From Candidatus Gastranaerophilales bacterium (GTDB taxonomy: Bacteria; Cyanobacteriota; Vampirovibrionia; Gastranaerophilales; Gastranaerophilaceae), in assembly GCA_947630355.1 (NCBI GenBank), contig CANRHJ010000079.1:1-8861 (forward strand): 8,861 bases of DNA, given 5' to 3'. Below, one piece after another: positions 1 through 6,357 of this stretch. Numbering within the stretch: position 1 is the first letter of the stretch; the number at the start of each line of letters is the position of its first letter. The translations under genes were made by a program, and so were the position numbers. The notes under the pieces are model-generated. The model saw only the letters and a list, made by a program, of their open reading frames with translations, did not search any database and was not told the DNA's origin.

Positions 1-27
1 TAAAGATTAAGTAAAAAGGAAAAAAAT

Positions 28-1375
28 ATGGCAGTAAGACAAAGACAACATGAACAAGACCCTATGGTAAGACGTACTAATTTTGATGCTGTAGAGTCTA
101 ACTTAACGGATGAACAGGCAAAACTTGAAGCATCAAGATGTTTAAATTGTAAGAACCCCAGATGTGTACAAGGTTGCCCAGTAAATATAAATATTCCGGG
201 ATTTATACACGAATTAAAAGAAGGAAATCTTGAAAAAGCCGGAGAAGTTATAAGAGAATCAAGCCTTCTTCCTTCAGGAACGTCAATGTGAAGGTAAATG
301 CGTATTAGGTATTAAATCAGAACCGATAGCTATCGGAGCACTTGAAAGATATGTTGGCGATGCTACTAATGCACAAATCGGTGAAATAAAAGAATCCGGC
401 AAAAAAGTTGCAATAATAGGTTCAGGGTGTGCAGGCATTACTGCAGCAGCTGATTTAAGACGTGCGGGACACGAAGTTGTCGTTTTTGAAGCACTTCATA
501 AACTTGGCGGTGTTTTAAGATACGGTATACCTCCCTTTAGACTCCCCAGAACTTTCTTGGATAAAGAAATTTCAAACTTAAAAAATATGGGTGTTAAATT
601 CGTAACTAACGTTGTTGTAGGTAAATCAATTACCGTAAAACAATTAAAAGATGACGGATTTGATGCAATCGTAATCGGTTCGGGTGCAGGGCTTCCCAAA
701 ATGATGGGAATTCCCGGTGAAAACTTAAACGGAGTATATTCCGCTAACGAATTTTTAACCCGTGTTAACTTAATGCAGGCAAACTTGGAAGAAACACCGA
801 CACCGATAAGAGTCGGCGAAAAAGCTGCAATAATCGGCGGCGGAAACGTTGCTATGGATGCGGCAAGAGTTGCAGTAAGAATAGGATTTAAAAAAGTTTA
901 TATTATGTACAGACGTACGGAAGCAGAACTTCCTGCCCGTCTTGAAGAAATCCGCCATGCAAAAGAAGAAGGGGTAATTTTCCAATTCTTGCATGCACCT
1001 AAACAAATTTATAATAAAGAAGGTTATGTAGGCGGAATGCAGTTTGAAATAATGGAACTGGGTGAACCTGATGAATCAGGAAGAAGAAAACCAATTCCTA
1101 CGGGTAAAACAATGGATTTGGATGTTGATACCGTTGTTGTTGCTTTAGGTACAGGTCCTAACCCTACAATCCAAGCTTCCATGTTAAGAGATAATATGGA
1201 CTTGGAAACAAATCCGAAAGGCTATATTATTATTAACGCCGAAACCGGTGAAACATCAATTAACGGTGTATATGCTGGCGGCGACGTGGCTCCGACGGGT
1301 TCATCTACGGCTATAAATGCTATGGGCGCAGGTAAACGTGCCGCTAAAGCGATAAATGAATATTTATCTAAATAA
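28..1375 (+). pseudogene. gltA: Glutamate synthase small-subunit type NADPH oxidoreductase (GltA/GltD/NfnB family), frameshifted
   Basis: This is a flavin and iron-sulfur oxidoreductase that would pass electrons between NADPH and FAD, as in glutamate synthase. The reading frame starts at 28 (ATG after AGGA at 17-20) and runs to a stop at 289-291; the family sequence resumes in another frame from 275 to 1375. The N-terminal part has the cysteine cluster CLNCKNPRCVQGCPV; after the break come QERQCEGKC, a FAD-binding Rossmann motif (VAIIGSGCAG, 407-436), the NAD(P)H motif GGGNVAMDAAR (about 835-870) and the C-terminal GGDVAPTGSSTAINAMGAG. Family members read LP-x-VCGRVCP-QE at the junction, so about eight codons including two Fe-S cysteines are missing. 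Restored length would be about 456 aa, normal for the homotetrameric GltA family. Positions 1-3 are TAA and could end an upstream partner gene, but the frame is unknown. NfnB/SudA-type subunits share this fold and cannot be excluded. Either a recent pseudogene or an assembly error. Confidence 0.85.
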
Positions 1376-1468
1376 TAAAGCTCCTTCCGTTTAAAACACG
1401 GGCTTAAATACGGTGCGAACAGCAAAGCAAGTGAACAGCTTCCAAATTGCGGCACCGGATTAGATTTA

Positions 1469-1500
1469 AACAGCGAACATCTTTACTGATGTTCGCTGTT
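1469..1500. terminator. Strong hairpin between convergent genes, probable terminator
   Basis: A perfect 13-bp stem, AACAGCGAACATC (1469-1481) pairing with GATGTTCGCTGTT (1488-1500) around loop TTTACT, lies between the ends of the gltA-like gene (+) and the membrane protein gene (-). The T-tract is short on the plus strand (GTTTG follows) and on the minus strand (the stem is followed by TAAATC). It is therefore not a textbook intrinsic terminator, although the convergent position makes bidirectional termination the simplest role. Confidence 0.6.
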
Positions 1501-1532
1501 GTTTGACGATGTATTATATATTACAAACAAAT

Positions 1533-2531
1533 TTATTTTATTTTTATATCCTTTATGGAAATATTGTTTTTTAGTAAAAATATTAAGGCAACAATGCTTG
1601 AAACAATAGTTACTGCCGCTTGATCAATAAAAGTAACAGCCAAAGCTGTTTCCTTAGATATATTATAAATGGCAAAAGCGGAAATAACGGCAAATTGGTA
1701 TGGTCCTATAAATATTGAAGTTGACGGTATTACACATGCAACCGCTATAAATCCGATAATAAATAAAATAACAGACCAGCTCACATGACAATTAATTCCC
1801 TGAATAATAATAAAATAATTCAGTCCTTCAAAAAACCATATTGAAAACGAAGAAAGGAGTATAAAAAACAGTTTCCCCGGAAATTTTAAAATTTCAAATC
1901 CGTCTATAAACGAATTGCACACCTTATTAAAAAAATGTAAAAAAGAATCAAAAATATTTTTGATTTTATCAGGAAAAAACCTTGTTTTATTTTTTAAAAA
2001 ATTAAAAACAGCATCTGTTTTATTAAATTTAATAGCTAAAAAAGCCAAAAATAAACTGCCCAGAAAAACACTTCCCGTAATATAACATATATTTACCGCC
2101 AACTGATTTTTATTGTATAAAATAACTGCGGAAAAGACGAATAACAAAGTAATAATACCGTCGAAAATACGTTCCAGAATGATACTTCCGAATATTTTCA
2201 CTTTATTAACATTATATTTATTCCCGACATAAAACGCTCTAAAGAAATCACCGGCCCTTGCGGGCAATAAAATATTAAGTGCTCCGTTAGTGAGGCATAA
2301 AGGTGTTAACTCATACAAAGGCGCATTTACGGTTTTTGAGATAAGCTGCTTAAAGCAAAGAGCCCGGCAGAATTGCCCCATAACTATTGATATACATAAC
2401 AAAATTATAAATGACGGCTTGAATTCCTTAATCGCGCTAATTAATTCTTTTATATCCAGATTGATAAAAACAAGATAAAGAAAAACTAATGTTATAAGCA
2501 GTAAAATTAATCTTTTAGGAATCCTTATCAT
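1533..2531 (-). CDS. Polytopic membrane protein, YbhN / LPG-synthase TM-domain (UPF0104) family
   Basis: 332-aa integral membrane protein with about seven to eight hydrophobic segments, the first at residues 7-24 and the last near 305-320. Landmarks of the lysylphosphatidylglycerol-synthase transmembrane family are visible: N-terminal GQFCRALCFKQLI, NILLPARAGDFFRA (86-99), ILERIFDG (118-125) and the late IPSTSIFIGPYQF (268-280), which takes the place of the usual P-x-PGG-x-G-x-E/Q loop. Family members include the membrane half of MprF and stand-alone proteins next to glycosyltransferase or lipid genes, implicated in lipid translocation or envelope modification. No aminoacyl-transferase domain is attached, so lipid aminoacylation is not predicted. 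The start is supported by AGGA a few bases upstream of the ATG. It begins 17 bp after the TPR gene's stop, which implies an operon. Substrate unknown. Confidence 0.8.
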   Translation of the reverse strand: MIRIPKRLILLLITLVFLYLVFINLDIKELISAIKEFKPSFIILLCISIVMGQFCRALCFKQLISKTVNAPLYELTPLCLTNGALNILLPARAGDFFRAFYVGNKYNVNKVKIFGSIILERIFDGIITLLFVFSAVILYNKNQLAVNICYITGSVFLGSLFLAFLAIKFNKTDAVFNFLKNKTRFFPDKIKNIFDSFLHFFNKVCNSFIDGFEILKFPGKLFFILLSSFSIWFFEGLNYFIIIQGINCHVSWSVILFIIGFIAVACVIPSTSIFIGPYQFAVISAFAIYNISKETALAVTFIDQAAVTIVSSIVALIFLLKNNISIKDIKIK

Positions 2532-2548
2532 ACTTCTATCCTGAATAT

Positions 2549-3109
2549 TTATACGATTTTTAGATTTGCGTTATTAATCTTCTCAAGAATTTTAAGCTTC
2601 CTGTTAATTATATCAGAATTAAAGTCATTAAGTAAATTTTTTTCTTTAATGTAAGTATAATAAGCTTGTTTCAAGTTATTTAAATGAATAAGTGCATCGA
2701 TTTTCAACTCGATTAATTGTGAATATAAATCAATGTTATGTATTGAGAAATTAAATTTGGAAATAGCAGATTCTATAAAACACAGAGCCAGTTTATATTT
2801 TTTAAGTCTCAAATAGCAATTAGCGGCAGCACCGTATATTCTGGGTGAGTCATCATTAATATCAAGTGCCGATAAATAAAATTTTAAAGCTTTTTTCACA
2901 TTATTTTTAATAAAAAGTATATCTGCAAAAAGTATAATGCTTTTTAGATGATTAGGTGTAAGTTTCAGAGCCGCATTAAGTTTTTTTGAGGCTGAATTAA
3001 TTTTGTTAAAATAAAAGAAATCATCTTCGGCTTCCCTGAATAAAATTTCCGATTTTATATTAATAACGTTTGATTTTTTTATATAAAAAGAATTAAAAGA
3101 ATTTTGCAT
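2549..3109 (-). CDS. Tetratricopeptide-repeat protein
   Basis: 186-aa, Lys/Asn/Ile-rich protein made almost wholly of helical TPR-like units: about residues 19-52 (ending AALKLTPNH), 53-86 (KKALKFYLSALDINDDSP), 88-120 (AAANCYLRLKKYKLALCFIESAI) and a weaker one at 130-160. No signal peptide or membrane segment is evident, so it is probably a cytoplasmic protein-protein interaction scaffold. It is the first gene of a likely two-gene unit with the YbhN-family membrane protein, suggesting it may act with that protein, but no partner can be named. The Shine-Dalgarno candidate AAGGGAG (3125-3131 on the minus strand) is about 15 nt from the ATG, longer than usual; no better in-frame ATG, GTG or TTG start lies between. 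A possible -35 (TTGACG, 3175-3170) sits upstream but its -10 is poor. Confidence 0.7.
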   Translation of the reverse strand: MQNSFNSFYIKKSNVINIKSEILFREAEDDFFYFNKINSASKKLNAALKLTPNHLKSIILFADILFIKNNVKKALKFYLSALDINDDSPRIYGAAANCYLRLKKYKLALCFIESAISKFNFSIHNIDLYSQLIELKIDALIHLNNLKQAYYTYIKEKNLLNDFNSDIINRKLKILEKINNANLKIV

Positions 3110-3204
3110 AATATAAATAATCTGCTCCCTTAAAAAATAATAGAATTAAATAACAGGAGCGGTCTATACCGTCAAAATGCATAAAATATAACAAAACATG
3201 TAAA

Positions 3205-3251
3205 AGCATGTCATGGCATGGATTTAAGACATTCAATTTCAACTTAACAAA
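3205..3251 (+). repeat. Composite repeat copy 1: imperfect CATG palindrome plus ACTTAACAAA
   Basis: AGCATGTCATGGCATGG (3205-3221), one mismatch from a perfect palindrome, is followed 20 nt later by ACTTAACAAA (3242-3251). Both parts recur in the same order about 87 bp downstream. The palindromic symmetry suggests a site for a dimeric DNA-binding protein. Confidence 0.6.
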
Positions 3252-3291
3252 TATTAATATATTTGTTTAAAGAAATAAGAAAAATCCCGAA

Positions 3292-3337
3292 AGCATGTCA
3301 TGACATGGGTATAGGAGAAATTACAAAACTTAACAAA
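3292..3337 (+). repeat. Composite repeat copy 2: perfect CATGTCATGACATG palindrome plus ACTTAACAAA
   Basis: AGCATGTCATGACATGG (3292-3308) matches copy 1 at 16 of 17 positions and contains the perfect 14-bp palindrome CATGTCATGACATG (3294-3307). ACTTAACAAA (3328-3337) follows after 19 nt. The copy lies upstream of the candidate omega-gene promoter, so a role as operator or activator site is plausible but unproven. Confidence 0.6.
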
Positions 3338-3363
3338 AAACCAAATTAAAAATAAACTATAAC

Positions 3364-3392
3364 TTGATATTAGAAAATGAGCATAGTAAGAT
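3364..3392 (+). promoter_or_regulatory. Candidate sigma70-type promoter for the omega gene
   Basis: TTGATA (3364-3369) and TAAGAT (3387-3392) are separated by 17 bp. Transcription would begin near 3399, leaving a short leader that still includes the GGAGG ribosome-binding site at 3407-3411. In such AT-rich DNA chance matches are common. Confidence 0.4.
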
Positions 3393-3415
3393 AAAAGAAA
3401 AAAGCCGGAGGTAAA

Positions 3416-3658
3416 ATGAACCAGATAATAAAAATAGCTTGGGATTTAAATGAAGCAACAGACAACAGATATCAATTAGTATATGAAATAGCGGAATTGG
3501 CAAAAAAGCTGGTTGACGAAAATCAACTAAAACGTGTAAAAGAAGAATACAGTTTTGAAGATACACCGTTTGATACTTCAATAAAAAAAGAAAATCCGGT
3601 AGAACACGCGATAATGGTAAAAGCATCCGAGTATGATGATTCCGGTTTAGTCGGATAA
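3416..3658 (+). CDS. rpoZ: DNA-directed RNA polymerase omega subunit (cyanobacterial-like)
   Basis: 80-aa acidic protein. The core NRYQLVYEIAELAKKL followed by a charged spacer and NPVEHAIMVKASE follows the pattern of the short omega subunit of Cyanobacteria (NRY...VANRAK..., then KPV.RAI.EMSDE). Omega binds the beta-prime C-terminus and assists polymerase assembly. The match is by pattern and from memory, so a lineage-specific small protein remains possible. The spacer (LVDENQLKRVKEEYSFEDTP) is longer than in typical cyanobacterial copies. The start is well fixed by GGAGG at 3407-3411, 4 nt from the ATG. It is a single-gene unit ending at the shared terminator at 3686-3714 and convergent with rpsT. 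Confidence 0.7.
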   Translation: MNQIIKIAWDLNEATDNRYQLVYEIAELAKKLVDENQLKRVKEEYSFEDTPFDTSIKKENPVEHAIMVKASEYDDSGLVG

Positions 3659-3685
3659 GAATCGGGTAAATAAATTTAAACAAAT

Positions 3686-3714
3686 AAAAAGCTCCTCAAT
3701 GTCAGGAGCTTTTT
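3686..3714. terminator. Bidirectional intrinsic terminator
   Basis: A perfect 11-bp stem AAAAAGCTCCT (3686-3696) / AGGAGCTTTTT (3704-3714) with loop CAATGTC has a T-run on both strands (TTTTTT ending at 3715 on plus; TTTTTATTTG on minus). It sits between the convergent omega and S20 genes and should serve both. Confidence 0.9.
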
Positions 3715-3735
3715 TAAACCGTAAAAAACAGGAAA

Positions 3736-4008
3736 CTAAGCCAATAATTTATTAACAGCTTTAGTTAATCTTGATTTTTTTCTTGATGCGGTATTTTTGT
3801 GTAAAATACCTTTAGAAACAGCCTTATCACAAAGTTTATAAGCATTTGATAAAGCTGCGTTAATTGCATCTTGGTTTTTGTCTTTGGCTTGTGCTAAAAC
3901 AAGAACTTTTTTAACCGCTGTTTTAATAGATGATTTGAAAGCAACATTTCTTTCAAAATTTCTTTGAGCCGTTAAAATTCTTTTTTTAGCTGATTTAATA
4001 TTTGCCAT
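3736..4008 (-). CDS. rpsT: 30S ribosomal protein S20
   Basis: 90-aa, strongly basic protein with the typical S20 start MANIKSAKKRILTAQRNFERN, a middle with IKTAVKKV, and the end ILHKNTASRKKSRLTKAVNKLL. S20 binds 16S rRNA early in assembly of the small subunit. Full length for the family. The ATG is preceded by AAGGGA about 8 nt upstream. It has its own promoter candidate and leader of about 60 nt, and ends at the shared terminator 3686-3714. The leader contains a short inverted repeat ATTGT...ACAAT (4034-4050); autoregulation is known for S20 in E. coli, but nothing here proves it. Confidence 0.97.
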   Translation of the reverse strand: MANIKSAKKRILTAQRNFERNVAFKSSIKTAVKKVLVLAQAKDKNQDAINAALSNAYKLCDKAVSKGILHKNTASRKKSRLTKAVNKLLA

Positions 4009-4076
4009 AATTATTCCCTTTCTATTGCAAGTATTGTCAATGTAACAATCTGCATAGAGGATTAGTGAGTATGTTT

Positions 4077-4104
4077 ATTATATAATTAAAAAAAATAAAG
4101 TAAA
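4077..4104 (-). promoter_or_regulatory. Candidate promoter for rpsT
   Basis: On the minus strand TTTACT (4104-4099) and a consensus TATAAT (4082-4077) are separated by 16 bp. Transcription would start near 4070, giving a leader of about 60 nt before the S20 ATG at 4008. The -10 is perfect and the -35 is partial. Confidence 0.5.
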
Positions 4105-4188
4105 CAAAATATTACAACTTTTATAAAAAAGGGCAAAAAATAATCTTGATTTTTTTTATAGGAATGTGTCAGTAAGAAAATAATTTCA

Positions 4189-5721
4189 ATGCAAATCCAA
4201 AACATAAAAGCCGGAAGCAAAAACTTCAACATAAGTAAAAATAAGCTGATAAGCTGTAAAGGCGCAAGAGAAGTCGTAAGGACTCTTGCAAATCCTGATT
4301 CCTTATCTCAAACACTTGTATTGGAAACAAGCGTAACGGGAGGAAGGAGCGCGCAAGCATATAAAAGAGGCGGATTTGCCGAATTCAGGGAAAGAATTTT
4401 TGATGATGTTGTGGCAGCGCTTTTTTGGATGAAAGGCGTTGATATGTTTAATAAATTGGGTGATAAATTTGGGAAACACGTTTTAAAATTGCCCACTACA
4501 GAGTTTGATGTTGGTAAAGATGCACTTAGAACTCCGTTTGAAAACTTAACTGCAAATGTTTCAGAGGATATGAAAAGGAAACTTGCAGGGTTTAAATTTA
4601 CTAAAATTATTCTTTCTACTTTGCTTGCTACAGCTTTTGTTGGGTTTGCTCTTCCTAAAATAAATCAGGCAATTACAAGTAAAATAATGGGTAAAAAACG
4701 GAAGAATATTGAAAAACAGCATACAATTAATGATGAAATACAATCAGCAAATTCATTTGAAACATTTTCAAAAAAAATAACAAAAGCAGATCAAACATCA
4801 TTCAAGGGTCTGTCGAGCATAACAACAGTTGCTCATTTATTGGAAAATAACAGATTATGCAAGATGTTAACTACTGATGTGGGTATAACATCCGGAAGGT
4901 TTGCTACGGCAAGGAACAAAGATGAAGGTATTGAATATTTATTTAGAGATATATCATCTTGTTTCTTCTATTACGCTTCGACTCCGTTAATTTATAAACT
5001 TTTACAGAAAATTTCGGGCAGCACTAAATTAACGACAATTGATCCCGTTACGGCAAAAAGCGTTAATAAAATTATGTTAGAACAATTAAAACAGGCGGAT
5101 GGCTCTTATGCAGCTTTAAGTGTCAAAGATTTCATATCTAAAACAATTGGTGTCCTTGATGATAAAGCAAAAGAATTATTAAAGAAAATACCGTTTGAAT
5201 CCGATGTTATTTCACTTGATAAATTAAAAGAAGTAATTACTGACGAAAAATTAATCAGTAAAGCAAAAGAAATGGCAAAATTACAGCCTGAACAAGCAGG
5301 TGTAGGTGCTGTTTTGACAAGACAGCAGGTTGCTGATGTTCTTAAAAACGGCTCTATTAATACACCTGAATTTATGCAAGAGGTTTATAAAAGTAACTTT
5401 GGTAAAGCATTGACTGATCCTAACAGATTTATTCCGATGAAAAAAATTACTGCCTTTAGGGATAACATTGATGATTATGCGAAAGCAATTGCTGAATCTG
5501 CAAAAGATGGCAAAGTGACAAAAGAACTCTTGGAAAAAATGAATAAAAAGAGCTTTTTAATGTCCGCAGGATTTAGAGCGGCAGGACTTATAATATCGGC
5601 ACTTGCTTTAGGTATTGCCATACCAAAAATTCAATGCTGGATTACGGCAAAAAGAACAGGTTCAAACGCAGCTCCCGGTTTAAGAGCATACGAACCCGAA
5701 AATAAAAAAACCGAAAACTAA
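4189..5721 (+). CDS. Unrecognised 510-aa membrane protein with internal two-fold repeat
   Basis: I do not recognise a named family, though the style recalls hypothetical proteins of Gastranaerophilales. There is no N-terminal signal peptide. Two hydrophobic segments stand out: residues 137-155 (ending VGFALPKINQAITSK) and 460-480 (ending LGIAIPKIQCWITAK); the flanking sequences are alike. A second pair of similar blocks precedes them: VTGGRSAQAYKRGGFAEFRER (49-69) and ITSGRFATARNKDEGIEYLFR (233-253), each followed by a hydrophobic/amphipathic stretch (VVAALFW; CFFYYASTPLIYKLL). The protein thus looks like two homologous halves, the second carrying an insert of about 150 residues (roughly 290-450) that is Lys/Glu-rich and helical. 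The C-terminus is a charged tail ending NKKTEN. No strong Shine-Dalgarno precedes the ATG, only AGTAAGAA about 10 nt upstream. Monocistronic, divergent from rpsT and convergent with the pyrophosphatase gene. Probably a membrane-associated structural or envelope protein; function unknown. Confidence 0.75.
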   Translation: MQIQNIKAGSKNFNISKNKLISCKGAREVVRTLANPDSLSQTLVLETSVTGGRSAQAYKRGGFAEFRERIFDDVVAALFWMKGVDMFNKLGDKFGKHVLKLPTTEFDVGKDALRTPFENLTANVSEDMKRKLAGFKFTKIILSTLLATAFVGFALPKINQAITSKIMGKKRKNIEKQHTINDEIQSANSFETFSKKITKADQTSFKGLSSITTVAHLLENNRLCKMLTTDVGITSGRFATARNKDEGIEYLFRDISSCFFYYASTPLIYKLLQKISGSTKLTTIDPVTAKSVNKIMLEQLKQADGSYAALSVKDFISKTIGVLDDKAKELLKKIPFESDVISLDKLKEVITDEKLISKAKEMAKLQPEQAGVGAVLTRQQVADVLKNGSINTPEFMQEVYKSNFGKALTDPNRFIPMKKITAFRDNIDDYAKAIAESAKDGKVTKELLEKMNKKSFLMSAGFRAAGLIISALALGIAIPKIQCWITAKRTGSNAAPGLRAYEPENKKTEN

Positions 5722-5772
5722 TCCCCTGAAACTACATCGGGTAACAGATTAATAATTGACTTACTTTTAAAA

Positions 5773-6354
5773 TTATAAAAGGTTTTCATTAATCCATTTG
5801 AGCATGGGTATAAGAGCGTTTGCTCTGTGGGATATTGTGTTTTTTATTTTTTCGGGGAGCTCAGCTATGGTTTGGTTGTATTCGGGCAGATAAAATATCG
5901 GGTCGTATCCAAAGCCGTTTGTGCCTTTAGCCTCACAATCTATAAAGCCAAAAACTTTGCCTTCTTCTTCGTGAATGATTTTCCCGTTTCCATCCGTAAG
6001 CACCATAGCACAGGTAAAATGTGCCGTCCTTTTTTCAAAAGGCACTTCCTTTAACTCGTTAAGCAGCTTAGAAATTTTTTGTTTTTGAGTGTCGGCATAG
6101 CGGGCGGAATGTATTCCGGGACGTCCTTCCAGTGCATCAACACAAAGTCCCGAATCATCGGCCAAACAATATGTTTTCATTATTCTTGAAGCCTCTTGAG
6201 CTTTAATTATCGCATTTTCCATAAAATTTTTGCCGTCTTCAACGGGATTAAAATCGCCTTGAACAATATCAAAAACTATTTTCGGATTTTTGTTTATTGC
6301 ATCAATTTCCTCTGTTTTATGCGGGTTTGAGGTCGCAAGAATTATTTTTATCAT
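5773..6354 (-). CDS. rdgB: XTP/dITP (non-canonical purine NTP) pyrophosphatase, RdgB/HAM1 family
   Basis: 193-aa cytoplasmic enzyme that hydrolyses dITP, XTP and ITP to monophosphate and pyrophosphate, keeping deaminated purines out of DNA and RNA. Family motifs are all present: ATSNPHKTEEI (7-17), FMENAIIKA (44-52), LADDSGLCVDALEGRPGIHSARYA (64-87, with the metal-binding DDSG), GFGYDPIF (147-154) and SHRANAL (175-181). Length is normal. The start lies 3 nt after the uppS stop codon, with GGAAAA inside the end of uppS as the only ribosome-binding candidate, so translation is probably coupled to uppS. No clear terminator follows; the 51 bp to the converging upstream gene hold only an AT-rich weak inverted repeat. 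Confidence 0.96.
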   Translation of the reverse strand: MIKIILATSNPHKTEEIDAINKNPKIVFDIVQGDFNPVEDGKNFMENAIIKAQEASRIMKTYCLADDSGLCVDALEGRPGIHSARYADTQKQKISKLLNELKEVPFEKRTAHFTCAMVLTDGNGKIIHEEEGKVFGFIDCEAKGTNGFGYDPIFYLPEYNQTIAELPEKIKNTISHRANALIPMLKWINENLL

Positions 6355-6357
6355 TAA

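Larger units (their letters stand above)
3110..3415. other. 306-bp divergent intergenic region with duplicated palindromic motif
   Basis: Non-coding region between the TPR gene (-) and the omega gene (+). It contains two copies of a composite motif (see the repeat entries), an AT-rich 18-bp inverted repeat CAAATAT-TAAT-ATATTTG (3248-3265), a small hairpin CGGT-CTAT-ACCG (3160-3171), and weak promoter-like boxes in both directions. No ORF with a credible start and no recognisable RNA gene was found. Confidence 0.6.

Noticed and set aside
557..1375. A separate 272-aa oxidoreductase starting at the ATG at 557
   Set aside because: The homologous protein sequence continues upstream in the same frame to about 275, including the FAD-binding motif, so the ATG at 557 is internal to the broken gene.
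1381..1470. Signal recognition particle RNA or another known structured RNA
   Set aside because: A loose GGAAGGAGC resemblance on the minus strand lacks the surrounding conserved SRP loop, and no other family signature was seen.
3205..3308. CRISPR array
   Set aside because: There are only two copies of a 17-bp repeat with an 87-bp period, no repeat/spacer regularity, and no cas gene.
3357..3683. 108-aa minus-strand ORF opposite the omega gene
   Set aside because: It overlaps the whole omega gene, has Leu/Phe-rich shadow composition, no ribosome-binding site, and runs toward no terminator of its own.
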